From Mycobacterium sp. NS-7484 (lineage in GTDB: Bacteria > Actinomycetota > Actinomycetes > Mycobacteriales > Mycobacteriaceae): a stretch of 64,000 nucleotides of DNA. A program made the position numbers and the translations under genes. Positions within the stretch are counted from its first letter, which is position 1, and every line of letters starts with the position of its first letter. A model generated the notes under the pieces. It saw only the letters and a list, made by a program, of their open reading frames with translations. It was not told where the DNA came from and made no database searches. Shown here piece by piece: positions 56,758 through 64,000 of this stretch. The stretch covers positions 1 through 64,000 of the forward strand of contig NZ_MBEJ01000094.1 of the NCBI RefSeq assembly GCF_001953975.1, written 5' to 3'.

Positions 56758-57246
56758 ATGCATATTTGTGCGCCCGTCGTGGTGCCGGGCACGGAGACAG
56801 GCGGAGGACTCGCGATTTTCAGGATTCTGAAGCGGCTGTGGATTCCGCTGGTGCTCGTGGTGGTCGCTGTCGCAGGTGGATTCACGGTGTCGCGGTTGCA
56901 CGATGTCTTCGGCAGTCAGAGCCGTCCTACATACACCAGCACCGAGCGAGAGGAGAAGCGCCCGCACGATCCCAAGCATCTGGTGTACGAGGTGTTCGGC
57001 CCACCCGGGACCGTCGCGACCATCAGCTACTTCGATGCCGATGCCGAGCCGCAACTCATCCGGGACGCGCTGCTGCCCTGGTCGGTGGAGTTCCCGATTT
57101 CGGATGCGACGGCGATGGGAAACGTCACCGCACAGGGCAACACGGAGTCCATCGGGTGCCGCATCCTCGTCGGCGACGAGGTGAAGGATGAGAAAGTCCG
57201 GTCCGGCGTGAGCGCATTCACCTTCTGTCAGCTGAAGGCCGCATGA
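56758..57246 (+). CDS. mmpS: MmpS family membrane accessory protein
   Basis: A small single-pass membrane protein that assists MmpL transporters. The core is FRILKRLWIPLVLVVVAV, then an outward-facing beta-rich domain with KHLVYEVFGPPGTVATISYFD, LLPWSVEFPISD, GNVTAQGNTESIGCRI and FTFCQLKA; two cysteines likely form a disulfide. The ATG at 56758 gives 162 residues, about 20 more than the family norm. An ATT at 56815, 7 nt after GGAGG, would give 143 residues, the usual size; GTGs at 56779 and 56782 lie between. The stop overlaps the mmpL start by 4 bp. Confidence 0.88.
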   Translation: MHICAPVVVPGTETGGGLAIFRILKRLWIPLVLVVVAVAGGFTVSRLHDVFGSQSRPTYTSTEREEKRPHDPKHLVYEVFGPPGTVATISYFDADAEPQLIRDALLPWSVEFPISDATAMGNVTAQGNTESIGCRILVGDEVKDEKVRSGVSAFTFCQLKAA

Positions 57247-60143
57247 GCACCGACAGTGAACCGGTGACGGAGCCGTTGCCGATCGCCAGGCACCGGCCGG
57301 TCATCGCGCATCTGGTCCGCGTGCTGTCCGTACCGATCATCCTTGGCTGGCTGGCGATCACGGTGCTCTTGAGTGTCGCCGTTCCGTCGCTCGAGCAGGT
57401 GGAGAAAGAACACGCCGTGGCGATGGATCCCACCGCTGCACCGTCGTTCGAGGCGATGCAGCGCATGGGCCAGCTCTTCGGCGAAGCCGGTTCCGGTGCG
57501 GTCGCAATGATCGTCCTGGAGGGCGAACAACCCCTTGGTGACGACGCCCACGGCTATTACGACGACATGGTTCGTCAGTTGAAAGCCGACACCACCCATG
57601 TGGAGCACGTCCAGGATTTCTGGGGCGACCCGATGACGCAGGGCGCCGCGCAGAGCCTCGACGGCAAGGCCACCTATGTGCAGGTGACCCTGACCAGCAA
57701 CCAGGAGATGTCTGCGGTCAAATCCGTTGAGGCCGTGCGGGAGATCGTCGACCGGATCCCGGCCCCGGCCGGGGTCGAGGCCTATGTCACCGGACCGGCG
57801 GCATTCGCTGCGGATCTGGGGCCGGCCGGCAACCGGACGGTGGCGCTGGTGACCTCGTTGAGTCTCACGGTGATCTTCGTGATGTTGCTGCTCGTCTACC
57901 GATCGATCGTCTCCGTCATTTTGATGCTCGTGGTCGTGGGCATCGAGCTGACGGTGGCACGCGGGGTCGTCGCCCTGCTGGGTAGTCTCGGGGTCATCGG
58001 GATCACCACGTTCGTCGTCAATCTGTTGGTGGCACTCGCGATCGCGGCGGGAACGGATTACGGCATCTTCTTCACCGGGCGCTATCAGGAGGCACGCCAG
58101 GCGGGTGAGGACAAAGAGGCGGCGTTCTACACGACGTTCCGAAGCGTCGCGAAGGTGGTCGTAGGTTCCGGTTTGACGATTGCCGGCGCGATTCTCTGTC
58201 TGCATTTCACCCGCCTACCCGTCTACCAAACTCTCGGCGTTCCCACCGCGATCGGCATGGTGGCTGCTGTTCTGGTGGCAGTCACGTTGGTGCCCGCGGT
58301 CATTGCCGTGGGCAGCCGCTTCGGATTGTTCGAGCCCAAGCGCAAGATCACCGTCCGCCGGTGGCGGAAGGTGGGAACGGCTGTCGTTCGATGGCCGGGC
58401 CCGATTCTCGTTGCGACGTGCGCGGTTTCGCTCATCGGTCTGTTGGCACTTCCCGCCTACAAGCCCAGCTACAACGATCAGAAGTACATACCCCAGGACA
58501 TCCCGGCCAATGTCGGCTACGCGGCGGCCACACGGCATTTTCCGCAGTCACTGATGATGGCGCCCGACATCCTGTTGATCGAGGCCGACCACGACATGCG
58601 AAATCCGGTCGATTTCTTGGTCTTGAACAAACTGGCGAAGGGCGTGTTGTCGGTGCCGGGTGTGTCGACCGTGCAGGCGCCGACCCGTCCCGGCGGTGAG
58701 CCCCTCAAGCACTCGACGATCCCGTTCATGCTCAGCATGAGCAACGCATCGCAGACGCACCTGATGCCGTTCCAGAAGAATCGGATGGACGACCTGCTGG
58801 TCCAGGCCGACGATATGCAGAAGACGATCACGATCGTCAAGCGCATGCAGGCGCTGACCGAAGAGATGGTCAACACGACCCATCGAATGGTCGCCGACAC
58901 TCACGAGCTGCAACAGACAACGAACCAATTGCGCGACCACGTCGCGAATTTCGACGACTTCTTCCGACCCATCCGCAACTACTTCTACTGGGAGCCGCAC
59001 TGTTACACGATTCCCATCTGTTCGTCGATCCGATCGGTGTTCGACACGCTCGATGGCATTGACCAGATCACCGTCAAGATGGTCGATCTCGTCGCCAATC
59101 TCGATCGCCTCGACGAGATTCTGCCCCAGTTGGCGGCTCAGTTCCCCGTGATGATCTCGACCATGGAATCCACCCGCACCATGATGCTGACGATGCACAG
59201 CACCATGTCCGGAATCATGGAGCAGATGGAGGCGACGTCCGACAACGCCACCGCGATGGGCAAGGCATTTGACGCCGCGCAGAACGACGACTCCTTCTAC
59301 CTTCCCCCAGAAGTCTTCGAGAACAAAAACTTTCAACGTGTGATGGACATCTTCCTGTCTCCGGACGGGAAGGCGGCCCGCATGCTCATATCCCAACGCG
59401 GCGACCCGGCGACCACCGAAGGCATGTCGCTGGTCGACCCGATCGAAACGGCAGCGCAGGAAGCGCTCAAGGGCACACCGCTACAGAACGCCACCATCTA
59501 TCTCACGGGCACTGCAGCGTCGGTGAAAGATCTGGTGGAAGCCTCCACCTACGATCTGCTGATCGCGGCTGTCGCAGCGCTGTGTCTGATCTTCGGCATC
59601 ATGCTGATCGTCACGCGAAGCCTGATCGCGGCGCTGGTGATCGTGGGGACGGTGGCGCTGTCGCTGGGCGCGGCATTCGGGCTGTCGGTGCTCATCTGGC
59701 AGCACATTCTCGGTATGCCCTTGAACTGGGTTGTTTTGGCGATGTCGGTGATCGTGTTGTTGGCAGTGGGCTCGGATTACAACCTGCTGCTGGTCTCGCG
59801 GATGAAAGAGGAGATCGGCGCCGGCATCAACACCGGCATCATCCGGGCCATGGGCGGCAGCGGCAAGGTGGTCACCGCCGCCGGCCTGGTGTTCGCGTTC
59901 ACGATGTTGGCGATGGTGGTCAGTGACCTGGTCACCATCGGCCAGTTGGGCGCGACCATCGGCGTCGGATTGCTGTTCGACACGTTGGTGGTGCGGGCGT
60001 TCATGACTCCGGCGATCGCCGCGCTGCTCGGACGATGGTTCTGGTGGCCGCAGCGGGTGCACCCGCGCCCGCTCAGCGCAGCGCGTCGCACACCCGGCCG
60101 TGGCCAACTTGTCCGGTCCATTCTGCAGAGGCAAGAGCGCTGA
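57243..60143 (+). CDS. mmpL: MmpL family RND transporter (first of a tandem pair)
   Basis: A 966-residue RND-type transporter of lipids or siderophores with twelve membrane helices and two large periplasmic domains. The proton-relay Asp-Tyr pairs are in AGTDYGIFF (helix 4) and GSDYNLLLVSR (helix 10). The coiled-coil part of the second periplasmic domain (about residues 510-690) contains the cysteine pair HCYTIPIC, as in MmpL4/MmpL5. A C-terminal cytoplasmic stub is arginine-rich. It is coupled to mmpS (ATGA). The substrate cannot be told from sequence alone. Confidence 0.92.
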   Translation: MSTDSEPVTEPLPIARHRPVIAHLVRVLSVPIILGWLAITVLLSVAVPSLEQVEKEHAVAMDPTAAPSFEAMQRMGQLFGEAGSGAVAMIVLEGEQPLGDDAHGYYDDMVRQLKADTTHVEHVQDFWGDPMTQGAAQSLDGKATYVQVTLTSNQEMSAVKSVEAVREIVDRIPAPAGVEAYVTGPAAFAADLGPAGNRTVALVTSLSLTVIFVMLLLVYRSIVSVILMLVVVGIELTVARGVVALLGSLGVIGITTFVVNLLVALAIAAGTDYGIFFTGRYQEARQAGEDKEAAFYTTFRSVAKVVVGSGLTIAGAILCLHFTRLPVYQTLGVPTAIGMVAAVLVAVTLVPAVIAVGSRFGLFEPKRKITVRRWRKVGTAVVRWPGPILVATCAVSLIGLLALPAYKPSYNDQKYIPQDIPANVGYAAATRHFPQSLMMAPDILLIEADHDMRNPVDFLVLNKLAKGVLSVPGVSTVQAPTRPGGEPLKHSTIPFMLSMSNASQTHLMPFQKNRMDDLLVQADDMQKTITIVKRMQALTEEMVNTTHRMVADTHELQQTTNQLRDHVANFDDFFRPIRNYFYWEPHCYTIPICSSIRSVFDTLDGIDQITVKMVDLVANLDRLDEILPQLAAQFPVMISTMESTRTMMLTMHSTMSGIMEQMEATSDNATAMGKAFDAAQNDDSFYLPPEVFENKNFQRVMDIFLSPDGKAARMLISQRGDPATTEGMSLVDPIETAAQEALKGTPLQNATIYLTGTAASVKDLVEASTYDLLIAAVAALCLIFGIMLIVTRSLIAALVIVGTVALSLGAAFGLSVLIWQHILGMPLNWVVLAMSVIVLLAVGSDYNLLLVSRMKEEIGAGINTGIIRAMGGSGKVVTAAGLVFAFTMLAMVVSDLVTIGQLGATIGVGLLFDTLVVRAFMTPAIAALLGRWFWWPQRVHPRPLSAARRTPGRGQLVRSILQRQER

Positions 60144-60148
60144 GCGGC

Positions 60149-62980
60149 ATGGCAGCGTTGATCTATCGGCTCGCAGTGCCGATCATCCTCGGATGGCTGG
60201 CGCTCATCGCCGTTGTGACCTTCGCTGTGCCGTCGTTGGAGCAAGTGGGCCGGGAAAGCTCCGTACCGCTGGTGCCCAGAGACGCGCCGTCGTTTCAGGC
60301 GATGCAGCGCATGGGGGAGGTGTTCGGGGAATCCGATTCCGACAGCGTCGCGATGATCGTCCTGGAGGGCGAGAAGCCCCTGGGTGAAGACGCGCACCGC
60401 TATTACGACGAGCTGATTCGTCAGCTGAGGGCAGACACCGCCCATGTGCAGCATGTGCAGGACTATTGGGGCGACTCGCTCACCGCCTCGGGCGTGGAAA
60501 GCGCCGACGGCCTCAGCGCCTATGTTCAGCTGAACCTGGCGGGCAACCAGGGCCAAGCGTTGGCAAACGAGTCGGTGGAAGCGGTCCGGGACGTCGTGGC
60601 GAAGACGCCGCCACCGGCCGGAATCAGAACCTATGTCACCGGACCCTCTCCGCTGGTGACGGATATGAACCACGCCGGTGATTCCTCGATCATGAAGATC
60701 ACACTGGTGACGCTTGCGGTCATCTTCACGATGTTGCTCTTCGTGTATCGCTCGATCACCACGGTCGTCCTGCTGTTGGCGATGGTCGGGATCCAAGTCC
60801 AGGCGGCCCGGGGCGTCGTCGCGTTTCTCGGTGACCATCAGATCCTTGGACTTTCGACATTTGCGGTCAATCTGCTGGTGTCGCTCGGTATCGCGGTCGG
60901 AACGGATTACGGGATATTTTTCATCGGTCGCTATCACGAAGCCCGGCAAGCCGGCGAGGACCGAGAAACCGCGTTTTACACCACCTATCGCAGTGTCGCC
61001 AAGGTGGTGGTGGCATCAGGACTGACGATTGCCGGGGCCATCTACTGCCTGAGCTTCACCCGCTTGCCCTACTTCGAGACAATGGGCGTACCTTCGGCTG
61101 TCGGCATGGCCGTCGCCGTCGCGGTGGCTGTCACGCTGGTTCCGTCCGTCATCGCCGTGGGCGGTCGCTTCGGGTTGTTCGAGCCCAGGCGCAAGCTCAT
61201 GGTCAGACGCTGGCGCGGCGTGGGCACCGCGGTGGTCCGTTGGCCTGTGCCCATTCTGGCTGCCGCGTGCACCGTGGCGTTCGTCGGCCTGCTGGCCCTG
61301 CCCGGATACCAGACCAGCTACGACGACCGACTGTATGTGCCCCAAGGCATCCCGGCCAATGTCGGATATGCCGCAGCAGAACGACACTTTCCCGAGTCGC
61401 GGATGACGCCGGACATCCTGATGCTCGAAGCCGACCACGACATGCGCAACCCGACCGACTTTCTGGTACTACACAAGCTGGCCAAACACATCTTCGGGGT
61501 GCCGGGCATCGCCACGGTGCAGACCATCACCCGGCCCGAAGGCAGCCCGATCGAACGCACGTCGATCCCGTTTCAAATCAGCCTGCAAAGTGCCGGCCTT
61601 CTTCAGGTGATGCCGTTCGCGAAAGATCGCATGAATGACATGGTGAAGCAGGCGGACGACATGCAGAAGATGATCACCCAGATGGAGGGCACCTACAACC
61701 TGATGCGGTTGATCGGCTCGATCACCCACAACACGGTCGAATTGACCGGTGAGACAGCAGAACTCACCGACCAGCTGATGGCGACCGTGGCAAGTTTCGA
61801 CGACTTTTACCGGCCGCTGCGCAACTACCTGTACTGGGAAGGCCACTGCTACAACATTCCGGTCTGCTTCGCGATTCGATCCGTGTTCGACGCGCTCGAT
61901 GGCACCGACAAACTCAGCCTTCAGCTACACAAACTTCTCGACAACCTCGTGCGAGTCGATGGGTTACAAGCACAGCTCGTCACACAGTTGCCACCGATGA
62001 TCGCGATCATGAAGTCGATGCGAAACATGATGCTGACGATGCACAGCACCATGTCCGGGATGATCGCCATCGTCGACGACACGACGTCGAACGCCACCTC
62101 GATGGGGAAGATCTACGACGCTGCACAGAATGACGACTCTTTCTACCTTCCGCCAGAGGTGTTCGAGAACAAAGACTTTCAACGTGCGATGAGTTTGTTC
62201 TTCTCGCCCGATGGCAAGGCCGTGCGGTTGATCCTCACCCACCGGGGCGATCCCGGGACACCCGAAGGTATCTCCCGAGTCGATGCCGTGCGGACGGCCG
62301 CAGAGGAGGCGATCAAGGTGACTCCGTTGGAGAACGCCTCGATCCACCTGGCCGGTACCGCCGCGACGTACAAGGATTTGCGGGACGGGTCGAGATACGA
62401 CCTGTTCATCGCCGGGGTCGCAGCGCTCTGTCTGATTTTCGGGATCATGTTGATCGTCACGCGAAGCTTCGTGGCCGCCCTGGTGATCGTCGGGACGGTG
62501 GCACTGTCGCTGGGGGCCGCATTCGGGCTTTCGGTGCTCGTCTGGCAACACATCCTCGGCATCCAGCTGCATTGGTTGGTGTTGGCGATGTCGGTGATCG
62601 TGCTGTTGGCCGTGGGGTCTGATTACAACCTGTTGCTGGTGTCGCGGATGAAAGAGGAGATCGGCGCCGGCATCAACACCGGCATCATCCGGGCCATGGG
62701 CGGCACCGGGAAGGTGGTGACCACTGCCGGCCTGGTGTTCGCGTTCACCATGTTGTCGATGGTGGTCAGCGATCTGCGCATCATCGGGCAGGTGGGATCC
62801 ACCATCGGACTGGGGTTGCTGTTCGACACGCTGGTGGTACGCGCATTCATGACCCCGGCGATCGCGGCGCTGTTGGGGCGGTGGTTCTGGTGGCCACTGA
62901 GAGTCCGGCAGCGACCGGCAAGTGCGGTACTGGGCCCGGTGCACCCGCCCGTCAGCCCAATGATTGCGCAGGAGGTCTGA
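60149..62980 (+). CDS. mmpL: MmpL family RND transporter (second of a tandem pair)
   Basis: A 943-residue paralogue of the preceding transporter, starting 6 bp after it. The proton-relay pairs VGTDYGIFF and GSDYNLLLVSR and the cysteine pair HCYNIPVC are conserved. ATG at 60149 gives a short N-terminus, with the first helix beginning near residue 10 (IYRLAVPIILGW) where the first paralogue has about 28 residues before it. A 64-bp stretch near helix 10-11 is identical in both genes. Tandem mmpL genes behind one mmpS recall the glycopeptidolipid locus (mmpS4-mmpL4a-mmpL4b). The two may work as a heteromer. Confidence 0.92.
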   Translation: MAALIYRLAVPIILGWLALIAVVTFAVPSLEQVGRESSVPLVPRDAPSFQAMQRMGEVFGESDSDSVAMIVLEGEKPLGEDAHRYYDELIRQLRADTAHVQHVQDYWGDSLTASGVESADGLSAYVQLNLAGNQGQALANESVEAVRDVVAKTPPPAGIRTYVTGPSPLVTDMNHAGDSSIMKITLVTLAVIFTMLLFVYRSITTVVLLLAMVGIQVQAARGVVAFLGDHQILGLSTFAVNLLVSLGIAVGTDYGIFFIGRYHEARQAGEDRETAFYTTYRSVAKVVVASGLTIAGAIYCLSFTRLPYFETMGVPSAVGMAVAVAVAVTLVPSVIAVGGRFGLFEPRRKLMVRRWRGVGTAVVRWPVPILAAACTVAFVGLLALPGYQTSYDDRLYVPQGIPANVGYAAAERHFPESRMTPDILMLEADHDMRNPTDFLVLHKLAKHIFGVPGIATVQTITRPEGSPIERTSIPFQISLQSAGLLQVMPFAKDRMNDMVKQADDMQKMITQMEGTYNLMRLIGSITHNTVELTGETAELTDQLMATVASFDDFYRPLRNYLYWEGHCYNIPVCFAIRSVFDALDGTDKLSLQLHKLLDNLVRVDGLQAQLVTQLPPMIAIMKSMRNMMLTMHSTMSGMIAIVDDTTSNATSMGKIYDAAQNDDSFYLPPEVFENKDFQRAMSLFFSPDGKAVRLILTHRGDPGTPEGISRVDAVRTAAEEAIKVTPLENASIHLAGTAATYKDLRDGSRYDLFIAGVAALCLIFGIMLIVTRSFVAALVIVGTVALSLGAAFGLSVLVWQHILGIQLHWLVLAMSVIVLLAVGSDYNLLLVSRMKEEIGAGINTGIIRAMGGTGKVVTTAGLVFAFTMLSMVVSDLRIIGQVGSTIGLGLLFDTLVVRAFMTPAIAALLGRWFWWPLRVRQRPASAVLGPVHPPVSPMIAQEV

Positions 62981-63070
62981 TTTCACAGGTGTACCGGAAA
63001 GAACCCGAGTAAGGCCCGCCAGACTCACCTCGAGCCGGTCGGGAAGCAGTGGTAGAGAGGAGATTTGCAC

Positions 63071-63409
63071 ATGTTCGGTCTGTCATCGACCCGACTGTCC
63101 GCCGGAATCGGGGGACTGGCACTGTCATTGGCCGCGGGATCGGGCGTCGCCTCGGCGGCGCCGAACCTGGACGCCGCAATCAACACGACGTGTAGCTATC
63201 CCCAGCTGGTATCGGCACTCAATGCCCAGGATCCGCAAGTCGCCAACGCATTCAGCAAGTCGCCCATCTTGCAGCGCGGTTTGCGCGAGTTCCTGGCCGA
63301 CGGGCCGGACAAGCGGGCGAAGACGGCTCGGGACGTAGCGAACGCCCCGATGTTCCAGCCGTACCTCGGCACCATCGAACAAGCATTCAACACGTGCCAC
63401 AACTTCTGA
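63071..63409 (+). CDS. Haemophore-like secreted protein (mycobacterial haem-binding domain type)
   Basis: A 112-residue secreted protein. A signal peptide (about residues 1-30) ends at VASAAP, leaving a mature part of about 82 residues that is mostly helical. Two cysteines, Cys41 (TTCSYPQLVSAL) and Cys109 (NTCHNF), can form the disulfide typical of the Rv0203-like haem-binding family, with the FNTCHNF ending. The haem ligand cannot be assigned. ATG at 63071 has GGAG about 10 nt upstream. It follows the mmpL pair by 90 bp on the same strand. Confidence 0.8.
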   Translation: MFGLSSTRLSAGIGGLALSLAAGSGVASAAPNLDAAINTTCSYPQLVSALNAQDPQVANAFSKSPILQRGLREFLADGPDKRAKTARDVANAPMFQPYLGTIEQAFNTCHNF

Positions 63410-63495
63410 GCTGAGATGACCGTGAGCCGCTGCGCACGCCTCGTTGAGCGTCTGCCCGAAAACCTCAAGCCGTCACCGACACTCAAGGATCGCTC

Positions 63496-64000
63496 GTGAG
63501 CACCGTCCGGCCGGTCCTGTTGTTCGTACTGGGTGTCCCTCGATCCGGGACATCGGCGGTCACCCGGGTTCTCTCGCTGTGTGGCGCCACGCTCCCGGCC
63601 GGACTGTCCGGTGCCGATCCGAGAAACCCACGTGGGTACTGGGAGCCGCGCGCGTCTCTTCATCTCAACAACACCATCTTGCGCAGCCACGGCAGCGCCG
63701 TATTCGACACGTCACTGCGATTGCAGGAGGACGGCGGGTTCGACGCCGGCCAGAAAGCGGACTGTGTCACCAAGGTTGGGCAATTTCTCGCCACATTGCC
63801 CTCTGCACCGTTGGTGCTCGTCAAAGATCTGCAGATAACGTTGCTGACCACTGTGTGGTTTGAAGCCGCCCGCCTGGCCGGCTACGACATCGCCGTCGTG
63901 AACATGGTGCGCCCACCACAGGAAGTCATCGCATCGGGAGCCGCGGACTTTCTGACCTCACCGGAACTCGGGAGTGCACTCTGGGTGAAGTTCAATCTGC
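63496..64000 (+). CDS. Sulfotransferase family protein, N-terminal part (cut by window end)
   Basis: The first 168 codons of a sulfotransferase-type protein, open at the right edge. The 5'-phosphosulfate loop is visible at residues 12-22 (GVPRSGTSAVT), followed by NPRGYWEPR, in which Tyr-Trp-Glu is typical of bacterial sulfotransferases that act on glycolipids or small molecules. GTG at 63496 has AAGGA about 8 nt upstream. Such genes sit near mmpL genes in lipid biosynthesis loci. The acceptor is unknown. Confidence 0.8.
   Translation, partial: MSTVRPVLLFVLGVPRSGTSAVTRVLSLCGATLPAGLSGADPRNPRGYWEPRASLHLNNTILRSHGSAVFDTSLRLQEDGGFDAGQKADCVTKVGQFLATLPSAPLVLVKDLQITLLTTVWFEAARLAGYDIAVVNMVRPPQEVIASGAADFLTSPELGSALWVKFNL

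Overview
The window is a high-GC, densely packed actinobacterial chromosome segment. Gene order and protein families identify it as a Mycobacterium, most likely a fast-grower (Mycolicibacterium). Much of it follows the M. tuberculosis Rv1591-Rv1625c order: DUF2567 protein, lipase, nrtR, nadABC, his operon, bcpB, trp operon, lgt, TM2/DUF2752 pair, pyk, tesB, cydABDC, DUF308 protein and the class III adenylyl cyclase. No tRNA, rRNA or CRISPR array was seen. Orthology statements come from recalled gene order and visible motifs, because no database search was possible.

Layout. 0-7.2 kb: a secretory-type lipase, the NAD regulator NrtR divergent from nadA-nadB-nadC with a perfect inverted repeat between them, a LysE-type exporter and a deazaflavin-dependent nitroreductase-like protein. 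7.2-13.6 kb: hisD-hisC-hisB-hisH-hisA(priA)-impA-hisF-hisI, almost all with 1-4 bp overlaps. 13.6-21.4 kb: a block absent at this place in M. tuberculosis. It holds a DUF222/HNH nuclease gene with a LexA-type box over its start codon, an adenine DNA methyltransferase overlapping a putative restriction endonuclease gene, a GntR regulator with a lone ABC ATPase, and a leuA gene preceded by a leucine-codon leader peptide and competing hairpins. 21.3-29.2 kb: bcp, trpE, a trp-associated membrane protein, trpC, trpB, trpA and lgt, whose product carries a very long acidic repetitive tail. 29.2-29.7 kb: a decayed gap containing two inverted, related coding remnants. 29.7-36.7 kb: TM2 and DUF2752 membrane proteins, then gltB-gltD. 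36.7-46 kb: pyk, tesB and, on the minus strand, a DUF308 protein, cydA-cydB-cydD-cydC and a DUF4190 protein. 46.2-53.8 kb: a polar amino-acid ABC transporter, a rhodanese, a MacS/MacR-like two-component system, a DUF2339 membrane protein and Dps. 53.8-64 kb: adenylyl cyclase, an Ala/Pro-rich exported protein, mmpS and two tandem mmpL genes, a haemophore-like secreted protein and a sulfotransferase cut by the window end.

How it fits together. Most genes serve anabolism (NAD, His, Trp, Leu, Glu) and respiration under low oxygen (cytochrome bd). PriA probably serves both His and Trp synthesis, since no trpF is present. Regulation visible in the DNA includes the NrtR operator, the LexA box, leuA attenuation, a CRP-type site before cydA, a GlnR-like box before the amino-acid transporter and an ECF-sigma-like promoter before dps. 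Several genes look leaderless, with a -10 hexamer about 7-9 nt before the start codon. The likeliest accessory systems are the restriction-modification pair (15.4-18.0 kb) and the MmpS/MmpL/MmpL-haemophore-sulfotransferase cluster (56.8-64 kb).
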